DNA of 64,000 nt from Apostichopus japonicus (Eukaryota > Echinodermata > Holothuroidea > Aspidochirotida > Stichopodidae): contig NC_092566.1 of the NCBI RefSeq assembly GCF_037975245.1, forward strand, positions 16,775,001 to 16,839,000, in the 5' to 3' direction. The stretch's first letter is position 1; each line of letters begins with the position of its first letter. The notes below the pieces were generated by a model. The model searched no databases and was not told where the DNA came from. It was given only the letters and a program-made list of their open reading frames with translations. A program made the position numbers and the translations under genes. Below, piece by piece: positions 1 through 11,474 of the stretch.

Positions 1-190
1 ATGTGCACTGTTGACTATTTAGTATAATACTGTAGCTGAAAGGGTGCTTCGACAAGAAGTTGATCCAATTTAGTTCTATGATACAATAGAAAATAATAAG
101 GCATTTGCATTTTGAAATGGGTATCACATCGAGTAGTATACGTGAACTTATTATCGTGTTTGTATAGCATCCAGTACATGTGGTTATAAT

Positions 191-556
191 CAGTGGCGTA
201 GGAAGGAACTTTTGAGTGGGGGGGGGGGTTGAAGACTGATGGCCGGCCTGGGGGAGAGGTCTAAGGGGAGGGGGTGTCCCCCTCGCCTTTGGATTTTTTT
301 TTGCATTTCCAGGTGGCCTCAGATGCAATTTGGTGCAATATAGCACACTTCAACACCCACTCCATTTTGTAAACTTAATTTTGTATTTTCACCTGGCCTT
401 AGATGCAATTTGGTGCTCCAAATGAGATTTTTTTCTCATTTGGAAATAAAAAAGGGGTTTCTGACTTGCGAAGCGGGCGGAATGACTTCCGCCTCTCCAC
501 ATTTTTCACTGGGGGGGGGGCTGGCGCCCCCCAGCCCCCCGGTTCCTACGCCCTTG
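191..556. mobile_element. hAT-like MITE, family A, with 8-bp TSD
   Basis: Short non-autonomous DNA transposon. The left end reads CAGTGGCGTAGG and the right end CCTACGCCCTTG, an imperfect 12-bp terminal inverted repeat. The flanking bases GTTATAAT occur at 183-190 and again at 557-564, a perfect 8-bp target duplication of the kind made by hAT (or P) transposases. The interior holds long G and C runs able to fold back, and no transposase. A second copy lies at 11475-11835. Assignment to hAT is inferred from the 8-bp duplication and CAG-type termini. Confidence 0.8.
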
Positions 557-1080
557 GTTATAATTACATGCCAATCTTCAGTTTTAGCTTCAACTTGCAA
601 TGTTACCCTTCAAAATATCTTCTTGCAGTCTTTGTGGTTGACTGCCGAAAGACTCGGACGAGATGGAAAGATGGGGTTGCAAATATCACCACGAGTTTCA
701 ATATAAATTTATTTACATCAACTTATAAAGTAATCTAAAACAAAGCAAAATATTGTCACCAAGATACATGTGTAGAAGCATAACATATCATTGAATATGG
801 TCCACAGTAGCATTATCAGTAGCATACGTGTGTAAAAGATTGCAGAACTGAATTATGTCGCTCAGTTGACCAGTAACAAGTAAATCGGGAACTTTGTTAA
901 TTAAATAAAGGATCCGATACAATACTAATTTACTTTCAATGTTAGGGCAAATCTGAGAGAATGGTAGGACAATTTTTGTGTAGCCATACTCTTAATGAGC
1001 ACATTGTGATACATTCAAATGATCCAATCGTAGAGTTTGTTTTAGCCGAAGTTCAGTATATTCAATAACATAAAAAAAAC
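557..1080. other. Intergenic, 3' of the ODC-like gene
   Basis: No coding exon, structured RNA or clear repeat was recognised here. The short ORFs have no recognisable motif. The stretch lies just downstream of the minus-strand ODC-like stop codon and may hold its 3' UTR. Confidence 0.4.
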
Positions 1081-4000
1081 TTACTTGGAGGATTGTGTAA
1101 TGAATCGATGAACGGGATGTTGCTGGAAACCATTAAATGTAGTTGCTAAGGCGGAGGAGTACGAGCCTTGATCTGAGGGAGAAGTCGTATGGAATTTCCT
1201 GAGTTAGCTATTTGGTACGTTCAAACGTTGATGGAACATAATAGAATATGTATGAAATGTATTTCATTTACCAACCACGTGTCTCAAACATGTTTGTCAA
1301 GTCAATGGCAAACGAAATTAGCGACTATATATGTTCAACATTTGATAAAATAAGAGTACATAGTCGCTTTAAGTTGTGGTACATATTTATTATGTTGGAA
1401 TGTGAATTTGTTACAACTCAAAGTGTAGGACTATGATGTTACACACGGGACTTAATTAGACTCATTCAAAGTCCGACGGGCACAAATGCACAAATCCGGA
1501 AAGTGGATTTGAAGTTAGACTGGCTCTATAGTTATTGACCGTGTTGTATAAAGGGATCCATTACCTGTGAAAAATAACCAGTCACCAACGTTCATTTCCG
1601 GAAGTTTACAGTTCTGAACAACGACGTCATTTCCTGCACAAGACTGCCCCCAGATCCTGCACGTATGACTCGGAACGTTTGCATAGATTTGTGCAACGGG
1701 CTGATGATCGAAACAGAAGGAGAAGAAGAAGATAAGATAAACCATTTGATGGAGGCTGCACGACTTCTTATTTGTGTCCTTGGGCAAGGCTCTTTATCTC
1801 CATTGCCTCTCTTCATCCAGGTGTATAAACGGGGACACGTGAGATAAAACTGTCAGTTGGGGGTGCTGTTTAGCTGCTGCCATGTTCAGGGGGCCTGATT
1901 TTTTTCCTAGGACGAATAAGGGTGTCAGGTTTTTCGGGAATTTACAAATTCGTTTGAAATCAGAGTTAGGGTTTAGAAAGTGGGTTAGGGATCCAGTTTC
2001 TTTGAAAATGAAGGATTGTCGTTCATAATCTGGGGTCAAAAATAGGAAAAAAAGATTTAGAACATGTTTTTTGAAAAAGCGTCACATGTTTGGAATCCAG
2101 GGATTTGATTGGCCGATGCCCACGTTTGTCCTGGGGAAAAAAATACGTGTGCAGGGGCGTAGCGAGGAATTTGCCAAGGGAGGGTCGAATTTTGTAGGCA
2201 AACTATCTAAGCGTAGCGCCACCATGCGTTGGCACGAAGCGTACAAGAAAATTTGGCCGAAAATGCCTCCTTGATCGCTGGAAATGGCACTTCCCAGGCC
2301 TTGTAAGTTGCATCTAAGCATTTTTTATTTTGAAATTACTAGCGATATCATAAAAAGAAATATGCTCAAGGAGAGGTCGGGAGGCGATCGACCCCTTCGC
2401 CGCCCCCCCCCCCCCTTGGCTACGCGCCTGGCCATGTGGAGGGATTGTCTCTATGTTTGAGAGGTTATTGTTGACCGGGGTAATATTGTGATTGTTAGGC
2501 GCTTCTGACGATACTTGTGTCATAGGGGCGCGGTATAATTGTACATTATTATGATTATTATTTTTTTATATACTATAATATTTACAGATAAAACATACCT
2601 TTGAAACAATATTTAATCTCCCACATCGTTCTTCTACGTCACACAAATCTTCTTCCCTTGTTTTGTCAAAAGTAGTTAGCAACCAAATTGATGAATCTTT
2701 TGTTGTTACTTACCTTCACTACGGGCGTTACGTCTGGTACAAGGGCATATTTCAGGAATGAAGTGAATATCCCGTCGTTGATAAAATAGTCAAACCCCAT
2801 TCCACTTTCGTTTGACATCGGGTCCCCTTTGGACGGTTTGCGACGCTTGCCAATAATGTTAGCGACCAACACGGTAGATGGCATAGCGAATTGTAAACCT
2901 GGTTCAGCTATAACTTGGAACGTTCCGTCATTACCGAACTCGTTATCTATGCTCATACTAATGATATTGACTACCTAGATAAGATAAAAATAGAAACAAA
3001 TCATATTTCATTTACTACTGAAATCTTAAATTAAAAGAATATCGCATTTCCCGATAAAGGTTAGGTTTTAAAGGCAGTGGCGGCTCTGGAGAGGAGGGGG
3101 TGATAGGCGCACGGGGGATGTCCCCCAGCCATTATGATTGCTCTCGCCCTCCCACTTGACTGTGTGATAGCAAACTTAAGTTCCTTTGTACCAACATAAA
3201 TTTACTCATGTTGTGCAGTCACTTTCACATTTTTTCGCCTCAAACTTGCCGTCCACACCCCTCTCCACCCCTTTGGAAATTCTGTTTTTTATAAATAGAT
3301 CTCCATACCTCATTAAAGTCCAATGTTGAGTAATTGACAGTTGTTTTCGCTGGGAAACCTCCACCAATATCAAGTATTTCAAAATCAAATCCCAGAGCTC
3401 TTCCTTCCGAGAAAATGTTTTTAGCTGCTTCTATTGCACGTGCGTAGACTTCAGCTGAGTCCGCCGTTGCACCAAGAGATCCAACATGGAAACTAAGTGC
3501 ATAAAAAGAACATTTTATTGCCAAATTGCTTGATCGTTAATACCTTGCTTAATATCTGGTATTGTTTTGTTCCATATCAAGAACTGTTCCTTGAACAAAA
3601 TCAAATACTGCAGAGGATTTGCGGTATACGTAAATAATTCACAGAAGATTTCGGCACTTTGTGGTGAATCCCTCGATATAACATTTAAATCTCCCACCAT
3701 ATACACAGCCTGCAGTTTCAAAGTTTGTTCCCCAGCTTTGTAGCCTACGAAATGGTTCCTGCTAATTCCAGATTTCATTAACTATACAGATAACTTATTT
3801 TATAGAAAATTTAATATTTGAAGATGATTGCTTACCTGACACCTACAACCTTTAAGTCTAAATTCTTTGCTAATGTCAGAAGGTGAGAAGTCTCGTTGCG
3901 TGGACAACCAAATTTGTCTGCCATTGGACCTGTTATACTATCTGTTAAACCTTTGGTACATAAACGAAGTAGAAGCCTACAGATAAAAAGAAAAAGAAAA

Positions 4001-7000
4001 AAAGGAAACGCTCGCTATTTCTGTGATATCACCAAATGAACACCAAGTTTACGATATCCGAGTTTCACCTACACCCCCCCCCCCCACCACCACAACCCAA
4101 ACCGGCTAGACAAGCTGCAATAAGTAAATCATACAGTACCTTGTCAATTATTCTGCAACTATTACATGTGCTTAACATATTTTCTTCGTTCCCGTCCAAT
4201 GTTAGGGCACCATGAGGTATGCAATGCTTTGCTATTTTTTTTCTGCAATACGATAGTAATAGACTACTTAACACATTGCAGCTGAACTTTTTTTTCTGCA
4301 ATACGATAGTCAATGGACTACTTAACACATTCAAACAGCTGAACTTCGGCTGTCGTTTAATGGAGTTTTGGTATTTTTCGAGACAAAGGGGAAAACAGAG
4401 ATAGGAGATTCAAGGAGTAGAAAGGGACTATTATATCTATAGTTTCCGTTGGAAACGTTTACAGTTATTGTATTTTTTAATGTTATTTCCTGTTTATTAT
4501 GTTATATATAGACAGTGTCTTTACCGTACTACAAAAAAAAAAAAAATTATAATATGGTGACGGGTCTTTTATTTTCTTCACCAAAATGTTTTCTTTCCAT
4601 ACCTCATATTTGGTGCAATTTTCTTAATTTTGTAAAGTTCATTCTCGTCGTCAAAAACCGTCATCTCAACCCCAACTGCGGCGGCGTATTTTAGATGTGA
4701 TGTCTGCTTATGGGGTTGAGCGTACACTATCCTTGAAGGTTGAACGTTCAGGTTTAGTATTGTCTGAATTTCGTGCTGTAGGATGAAGACATGATCTTTG
4801 TTAAGAGAAGTCACACAACATAGAGAATAAGTATAAGTAAACCCAGCCGAGAAGCCAAGGGGGGGGGGCGACCGCCCCCCCCCTTGAGCATATTTTTTAA
4901 ATTGATTATTTATATCGTTAGAAATTTCAAAATAATAAAAGGTGAGATGCAACTTACAAGGCCTGGGAAGTGCCATTTCCAGCGATCTTGGAGGCAATTT
5001 CTGCCAAAATTTTATTATATGCTTCGCGCCAACTCATGGTGGCGCTACGCTTAGTTAGTTTCGCCCCTCCCTTGGCAAATAATCACTACGCTCCTGCGTA
5101 AACCAAACAACTTGATCCAACAGCTCCCCTTACACCGATATTTTAACGTATAGGCTACCCTGCGAGTTATGACGGTGTTACATTTGAGATATCACAATTA
5201 AGTCTCTTCGTTCTTTCGATCTGGTGAAGTCGATACCATGCACACATTAGCTGGGTGGTGAGCTCTCAATACTGTTTGCTGTGTAGAGGAAAACAGGGGT
5301 GTATGCAGCCAAGGCGAGGGTGTGGCGCTGTGATCATTGAAGTCGATTCCACCCCCTATGCCCCCCTCCCCACAGGCACGGAAATGGTGCATTCTGCGGC
5401 ATATTTAGGCTATAACTTAGGTCAATATATAATAAGGTCTACAAGCAAGGTACGTTATATGCTAGTAACAGAAACTACTTTGAAAGTTAACTTTGTGATT
5501 AAAAGGAGGGGTGGGGGGGGGTGGGTGGAGTAGGCTACGTGTACCCGGCCTCATCCTCACCACTGGATTTTTACCTGGAACACTGTAGGTAATACTATAG
5601 GCATACACATGATCTAGACAAAATGCGTAGAAGCTAAGAAGACAAAATACTGCTTCCGTTCTTATAGACACATGGCAGGCGCGGCGGAACGGGAAAATTA
5701 TTGGGGGGCTAATGTGTGGAGACTATCTAAGCGGAGCGCCATCATCGGTTGGCGCGGAGCGTACAAGAAAATTTGGGGGTTTTCAAACCCCCAGATGGCC
5801 GGAAACGGCACTTCCCGAGTGTTTTATGCTGCGAATACCTAGCCATAAAATATGGGTCTCAAGCCTGCAATTTCTCAGATTGCACGTAAAAGTCTGTAAA
5901 AAGATTTTAATTTGTATATTCGATGGTGTTTTAAGAGAGTAGCTATTACTCGTAGTGTACTCGTAAAGACGTTTTTGAGTGTAGTAAGGGCAGTGGCGGA
6001 GCTAGGGGTATTGGTCAGGGGGGCAAGAATGGTCTGTAGGTGCGCTTTCGACACTATCTAAGCGGAGCGCCACCACAGGTTGGCGCGGAGCGTACAGAAA
6101 ATTTTGGGGTAAAGATACTCCCTAGATTGCAGGAAATGACCCTTTCCGGGCCTTACTAATTTGCAGATAAACGGAGAATAAATAGGTGTCGTCGCCATTT
6201 TGTCGGAAATTTACACCAACAAAATATGACAAATGTCAATAGGTATATGAGAGAGCAATAAAATAGTAAATAATCGCGAATAAGTAAAAAGTAGTGAAAA
6301 GCTGAAAAGGGCGCCAGCAGTCCATTTGAGACCGTCAGGGGGGGGGGCATCCGCCCCCTGACTGTATATATGGACGCTCCGCCACTAAGTAAGGTGGTGT
6401 TGGAGAACTGGCTGAAATGAGGCAAGTCATTGGCCTAAGACGAAGTTGTGTTACGCTTATCGGTACTCACACTCACTGCTTCCACTTTTCACGGGGCGTG
6501 AAGACGCGGTCGGGGTGACAATGTGGTCTATAGCCAGGGGACGGGCCGAGGGTCCCCCAGCAATTACTAAAATTATTACACCTATATAGTATACGTGTGC
6601 ATCGGACAGATCGACAAGTATGCATTGAAAAATGTGCAGATGCACGTTTCGGAGCCTTGGTAAATATTGGGGGGGGGGCTTATCATGCATTTGCCCCCTC
6701 AACTTTTTCATTGGGGGGGGGGGGCTGAGCCCTCCAAGCCCCCCCGGTTCCGCCGCCACTGACACATGGAGTTTGAAAATGTTGAACACATTAATGAAAT
6801 TTCCAGACCAAAATGTAGTTTTGGATTCATCGTTTTCAGTAAAATTTCGCTTATTTTATAACAACCGAAATGTGCCATCTATTAATACCGGGATAACGAC
6901 GGGACCTGCCGTCGTTTAAAAATGGAAAACTTGGTCATATAGCCTAGGCCTATAGGCTATTCGTAAAGTTTCTGAATCTGCTAAAATCATTATGATCATT

Positions 7001-8528
7001 GTATTTTGATAGTATCATGTGCACGTCTATCCAAGGGCGGCGGAAGCACTTTTAATCTGAGGAGGGGGGGCACCGACATCAAAGGGCACTTTGCAGAAAT
7101 TCGATTGGACTGATGCAGCCTTATATTTAGTACCCTTTATAACTTGTATTATCTCATTTGCGTATATCACTCCATCAACGCCCCCCCCCCCCCCCAAGGA
7201 AAATATGCATACTAGCACTGCAATATCCAATGTGCAAATTGGGAAACAAGGAACAAGTTTTGTTTTGAGACAAAATGAGGTGAAATCATGCTAGTTGCTA
7301 ATGTAGGAATCTTCCGAATTAGAGTTTATTTCTTGTCAATATCTTAACAAATTTTTTCCATTCGAAATAGCTTTGAGTGGTGACCCACAGAACTTCATTA
7401 AAAGTCAGGGGCGTAGCCAGGATTTGCAAAGTTGTATGCACGACTATCTGAGCGGAGCGCCACCATCAGTTGGCGCGGAGCGTACAAGAAAATTTTGGTT
7501 TTACAAACCCCTCAGATGGCTGGAAACGGCCCTTCCCGAGTGTTCATTCTGGTTGTCTGGCCTCTTGCTAACTTGAGACACCTAAATTTTTATGTAGAAA
7601 AAGGGCACATTTTTAACCTGAGGAAAAGTAGGGGGGCACGTGCCCCCTGTGCCCCCCCGGTTCCGCCGCCCTTGCGTCTATCTGTTTATAGTAATTTTGC
7701 TGAGTCATGAGAACGCAATAAAGAACATTATCTAGCCTTCTTGCATAGGCCTACTATGCAAACACATAATGTTGTGACAAGATATTGTTGAACAGGCTGT
7801 TCAACTTACCAAGCTAGCACAATCGAAACCAAAGTTCATTTTGGCAAATATTTGAAGAAGTACAGGATCTGGGTTTGCCTTGACTGCATAGTACGGATAG
7901 ACTTTAGGTAACAGCCGTTTCCATTGATCCACCATTTTGACTTGATATCCCATGTCCATCACGTAAAAAGCATCGTCGGAATTCTGCGATTAAAGACAGG
8001 AAATAAAATTAACAGAGTAAGTTACGAAAGGTTTTGATTTTTTCTTCTTTGTTTACTTAATAAAGCTCAGAACCATGAACTGCATTAGGCTCATGTAATT
8101 CAACCAGCCTTATCAAAGTTTATTCCATACTGAGGTATTCCAAAGCCCACTGAGTGTGGATTTAATGGACTGAGTTAAAAAATATCATTCGGGATTCAAC
8201 GGCCCCAGGAACACTTTCCCTCTTTTATATAGGCCTAGTTCTTGATTTGCCTTTTGTTGCTTCCATAAAGGTTCATGTAGGCCTATACCTAAATCAGTTG
8301 GCAGAATTTGGAAAGTGAAACATTTTACTCAACGATGTTTGAACATTCAGCCCCCCCCCCCCCACCTTTAAAATCCTGTGAAATTTAGTATCTAGCCTAT
8401 ACCGGTTAGTTCCCTGGCATGACCATGATATAGTCGCTTACCTGGTACAGAGATCTTTCGGTTATCATTCTTCGTATGACATCAATAACCTCCTCTGTAT
8501 CTTGACAAACAGTAATAGAATTCTCCAT
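1081..8528 (-). CDS. Ornithine decarboxylase-family protein (ODC paralogue, possibly antizyme-inhibitor-like)
   Basis: Fold type III PLP decarboxylase family; ODC makes putrescine from ornithine in the cytosol. Eight exons (minus strand, in order): 8442-8528, 7810-7983, 4603-4775, 3836-3976, 3309-3492, 2714-2974, 1565-1700, 1081-1172, giving about 415 residues (human ODC is 461). All junctions are GT/AG and phases close. Visible landmarks: YAVK with the Schiff-base Lys64; GFDCAS; a conserved antizyme-binding-like segment after residue 107; SFHVGS (His194); DIGGGFP (235-237); AEPG (Glu277); INDG (Asp320); WGQSC (Cys361); GSY (Tyr390); FNGF. Oddities: the position matching human Arg277 is Leu280, the one matching Asp361 is Ala362, and no Arg aligns with Arg154. 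These residues bind PLP phosphate or substrate in ODC, so the protein may be inactive, altered in substrate, or antizyme-inhibitor-like. The C-terminal degradation tail of vertebrate ODC is absent. Confidence 0.88.
1776..1850 (+). repeat. SINE central-domain fragment
   Basis: The stretch matches the central domain of the fuller SINE at 37846-38050: the block TGTCCTTGGGCAAGG, then a TTTATCTCCATTGCCTCTCT-type block, then a GTGTATAAA block. Head and tail are missing. It lies in the intron between ODC-like exons 6 and 7. Confidence 0.65.
2152..2430 (+). mobile_element. hAT-like MITE, family B
   Basis: Inverted ends CAGGGGCGTAGC and GCTACGCGCCTG (11 of 12 pair). The interior holds the family stem-loop block (GCGCCA, about 8 nt, TTGGC), a GATCGCTGG block and a terminal C run. 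The possible 8-bp flanks (2144-2151 and 2431-2438) match at only 5 of 8, so this copy is old. It sits in ODC-like intron 6. Confidence 0.75.
4844..5096 (-). mobile_element. hAT-like MITE, family B, reverse orientation
   Basis: Reverse-complement copy of the 2152-2430 element, carrying the same stem-loop and GATCGCTGG blocks. The 8-bp flanks AGTAAACC (4836-4843) and CGTAAACC (5097-5104) match at 7 of 8. It lies in ODC-like intron 2, close to the acceptor of exon 3. Confidence 0.78.
5676..5890 (+). mobile_element. hAT-like MITE, family C, fragment
   Basis: The left end CAGGCGCGGCGGAAC is followed by the block ACTATCTAAGCGGAGCGCCA and the inverted TTGGCGCGGAGCGTAC arm shared with other family members. 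No matching right end was found, so the copy is truncated or its right part is eroded. In ODC-like intron 2. Confidence 0.6.
5991..6387 (+). mobile_element. hAT-like MITE, family D, with 8-bp TSD
   Basis: The ends CAGTGGCGGAGC and GCTCCGCCACTA form a terminal inverted repeat. The flanks AGTAAGGG (5983-5990) and AGTAAGGT (6388-6395) match at 7 of 8. The interior has the shared stem-loop block near 6055-6095 and a G-run/C-run hairpin near the right end. Closely similar to 9814-10198. Confidence 0.82.
6660..6763 (-). mobile_element. Right-end fragment of a hAT-like MITE
   Basis: G runs are followed by CCCCCCCGGTTCCGCCGCCACTG, a terminus of the same type as the 7032-7674 element. I could not locate a partner left end. 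Confidence 0.45.
7032..7674. mobile_element. Composite hAT-like element with perfect TSD and an inner MITE start
   Basis: The ends CAAGGGCGGCGGAA and TTCCGCCGCCCTTG are a perfect 14-bp inverted repeat. CGTCTATC occurs exactly at 7024-7031 and 7675-7682. Inside, a second left terminus CAGGGGCGTAGCCAGG begins at 7406, followed by the family stem-loop block at 7441-7485. This suggests one related element landed in another. In ODC-like intron 2. Confidence 0.8.
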
Positions 8529-9127
8529 TCTTCACGAGATTTACCTGATCTTCAAATTCCGATCTCCCGGTAATTCAAGACAGCTCACACTGTCGCACAT
8601 ATGCAACTTTATTTGTGTACCGATAACCATGCAGACATGTGTACACATAGCGTGCGTTATAACCAAATACAAAGCAGGTAGGCCTATATACAAGCGAGAA
8701 GAATATGCCATCAAATTAAAGGTCAGAATCTGATGCCAAAGTTCACTTCGTGTCTGTGCAGCGACATCAACTTCGCCGAATGATGTATAAGTGCAATTAT
8801 ATACAGTTCTCTGGAAATAACATATATTGATGGGTTAAACAAATTGATATTTTTTTTAGTGCGGTGAGCGCAGTAGGCCTATATTGGGTCATAAATGCCG
8901 GGGTTTTTAATTTATTGTAACGAAGTACATCATAGAGCATTATCAACTATGTATAATTGACTTTCTACTAACTTGTATTTAAATAAACTATAAGACGCAC
9001 CTCATCATCAGGTTTTCTATACTAAATGTTGAAACATTTAATTTTAGCCTTTAATTTTCTTGTTTCAGCAGTGTTTCATAATATAGGACGATTTGCTCCT
9101 CATTTTTTCTTTTTATATGACAAGTAT
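8529..9127. other. Region upstream of the ODC-like start codon
   Basis: Holds the presumed 5' UTR and promoter of the ODC-like gene, including the bases before its ATG at 8526-8528. No TATA box or other motif can be called with confidence, and no other coding exon was seen. Confidence 0.4.
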
Positions 9128-9813
9128 CAGGCGCGTATCCAGAATTTTCAAACCCGGGGGGCGCGAATTACTATCTAAGAGGAGCGCCACCATCGGTTGG
9201 CGCGCAGCGTACAAGAAAATTTCTTATTTTGATACCCCCCAGATCACCGGAAACGGCACTTCTCGGGCTTGAAATGACCAACCAGATGTACACTTTTTGC
9301 CTGAGAACCAAGTATTTCCTAATAGTTTTTTTTCATTCATAACCTTTTTGAAGATTGTCAACCCGGCACACATCATGTTCGACCTGATCGCATCTCCTGT
9401 GGGTCTTTGCTTTTGTAGGTGATTCTACGTCGCGGCCCACAATACCCGTCAGCCCCACTTTTCAAGGTTTTAAGCCCCATATTTGTTCAGAATTTGAAAA
9501 TTCACATTTCTCGTGAATAAACTCACTTGAAAACATACCCATAATGTTGTACAAAATTTCATCTATGGACAACCAATATAGAAAAACTTCCTTGAACCCC
9601 TAACAGACCGGTCAAAATTGCACGAGTAGAGGGAAGTGTGATGCAGAATGTTGGTCAGATATTTTCTAAAATTCAGACACAGTTAATTTATTGGTGTAGA
9701 AATATTAAAACCTCTTATAACGGCTATTATAAAACTTGGTTGAAGGATATGAAAAAATAGCAGATATTTCCTTCAAACGAACACTATACACATAGGCGTA
9801 GGAGGCGCGGCGG

Positions 9814-10198
9814 AAGTGGCGGAGCTAGGGGTATTGGTCAGGAGGGGCGAGAATGGTCTGTAGGGGCGCTTTCAACACTATCTAAGCGGAGCGCCACCAC
9901 TGGTTGGCGCGTAGCGTACAGAAAATTTTTGAGTAAAGATACTCCCTAGATCGCCGGAAATGACCCTTTCCGGGCCTGGCTAATTTGCAGATAAACGAAG
10001 AATAAATAGGTGTCATCTCCAAATTACACCAACAAAATGTGACAAATGTCAATAAGTAGATGAGAGCGCAATAAAAAAGTCAATAATCTAGAATAAGTAA
10101 AAAGTGGTAAAGAGCTGAAAAACGCGCCAGCAGTCCACTTGAGTCCGTCAGGGGGGAGGGGGGCATGCGCCCCTGACCGTATGGACGCTCCGCCACTG
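9814..10198 (+). mobile_element. hAT-like MITE, family D, perfect 8-bp TSD, nested
   Basis: The ends AAGTGGCGGAGC and GCTCCGCCACTG are flanked by an exact 8-bp duplication CGCGGCGG at 9806-9813 and 10199-10206. The interior matches 5991-6387 closely. The target GGAGGCGCGGCGGGGG is itself sequence typical of a MITE end, so this is an insertion into an older copy. Confidence 0.83.
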
Positions 10199-10523
10199 CG
10201 CGGCGGGGGTGCAGCCCCTAATTCGCCATTACTAATGTAAAAGAGAGTTTTGACATAATTGGATCTGCTTTTTATACATCTACATGAGACATGTCGTTGT
10301 TTACATTAGCATCCCGCGGTATACTGCGCAATTTGAACGGACCGTACGGTACATGATGGCATGCGATGTAATAACCGATGCTTGCTTATATGATATCGAC
10401 ATTAACACGTTTTTGGTTATTTTTTCAGGCAAGTCGGACAGTTTTGAGGCTTTTCATCCTGGAACGCCATTTTCATGCTCACTGATATGATGTGATATCT
10501 GCTGTTTGCGTTTCAAATTCGAA

Positions 10524-10860
10524 CAGGCGCGTAGCGAGGAATTTGCCAAGGGAGCCTGGGCGAAGCCTGTATGCAAATTATCTCAGCGTAGCGCCATCAT
10601 AGGTTGGCGCGAAGCGTACAAGAAAATTTTGGCCGAAAATGCCTCCCAGATCGCTGGAAATGGCACTACCCAGGACCATTTGTTAGCGCGAAGCGTACAA
10701 GCAAATTTTGGCCGAAAATGTCTCCCAGATCGCTGGAAATGACACTTCCCAGGCCTTGTAAGTTGCATCTAAGCACTTTCTATTTTGAAATTACTTAGCG
10801 ATATCATTTAAAACAATGCTGAATGGGGGGGGGGGGGGCGGGCGGTCGCCCCCATCCCAA
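10524..10860 (+). mobile_element. hAT-like MITE, family B, with an internal duplication
   Basis: The left end CAGGCGCGTAGCGAGG is intact. The block from the GCGAAGCGTACAAG motif through the GATCGCTGGAAATG motif is present twice in tandem (about 10609-10665 and 10687-10743), unlike the other copies. A run of about 13 G follows near 10825. The right terminus is not recognisable. Confidence 0.65.
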
Positions 10861-11099
10861 AAATCGTCATGTTCCCCGACGACACGGTCGAGTTTGAGAC
10901 CAGCCACAGTTGGTTTCATAGCACAATTCTACACACGCGTTATGATAGACCATATATAGTATATATATAGATCATTAGTGAGAGAGGAAAATGGAAACGT
11001 CAAAAAATGGAGTTGTCGGTGTAAGGGGTAGGGTGAGTCACACTTTTACGAAATCATTGATCCGTCACTGGCTACCCTTCAGCGCTGTAATGATGTCAC

Positions 11100-11275
11100 T
11101 GTTCCTCTTTCTCTTCCCGGTGTCTTCGCGTTTTTCTTTTACTCCCTCCTTTTCTCCTTTTTCTCTTTCTTCTTTTTCTTTTCTTTTCTCTTCCTTCCTC
11201 TCCTCCTCTTCTTTTTCCCCCTCTTTTTTCCTTTTTTCTTCTCTTTTTTTTCTCTCCTCTTTTTCTTACCCGGGG
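11100..11275. repeat. Polypyrimidine low-complexity tract
   Basis: Nearly pure C/T on the plus strand for about 170 bases. The ORFs read across it are Ser/Phe-rich or Lys/Arg-rich artefacts of this composition. Mirror-repeat polypyrimidine tracts can adopt triplex (H-DNA) structure, but no function is shown. Confidence 0.8.
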
Positions 11276-11474
11276 GGCGCGCGCCCCCAACGCCCCCCCC
11301 TGGATACGCACCTGAGTATAGTCGTTTAACCACTTTTGTAATGGAAAAATAATCTAAAAAGATTTTGTTGTTGAGAAATTAAGAAAACGATGTGACTAGT
11401 CTCCATGTTGCAGTTTGATTCCTCAAATAAAGGTCACATGTTCCACTGCCCTTCGCAATGTGTACGTGGCCCTC

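Larger units (their letters stand above)
9128..11314. mobile_element. Candidate outer hAT-like element with nested insertions
   Basis: CAGGCGCGTATCCAG at 9128 and CTGGATACGCACCTG ending at 11314 are inverse complements at 14 of 15 positions, and the family stem-loop block follows the left end. If this is one element of about 2.2 kb, it contains the family D copy at 9814-10198, the family B copy starting at 10524 and a long pyrimidine tract. The flanks do not form a convincing 8-bp duplication, so the pairing of these ends is tentative. Confidence 0.45.

Noticed and set aside
1515-1787. Ending the ODC-like gene at the TAA at 1515
   Set aside because: The frame past 1565 lacks the conserved GxY and FNGF motifs. 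A donor at 1563-1564 joins in frame to 1081-1172, which supplies both.
11096-11333. Ser/Phe-rich and Lys/Arg-rich ORFs
   Set aside because: They are translations of a simple polypyrimidine tract on its two strands, with no domain or codon pattern.
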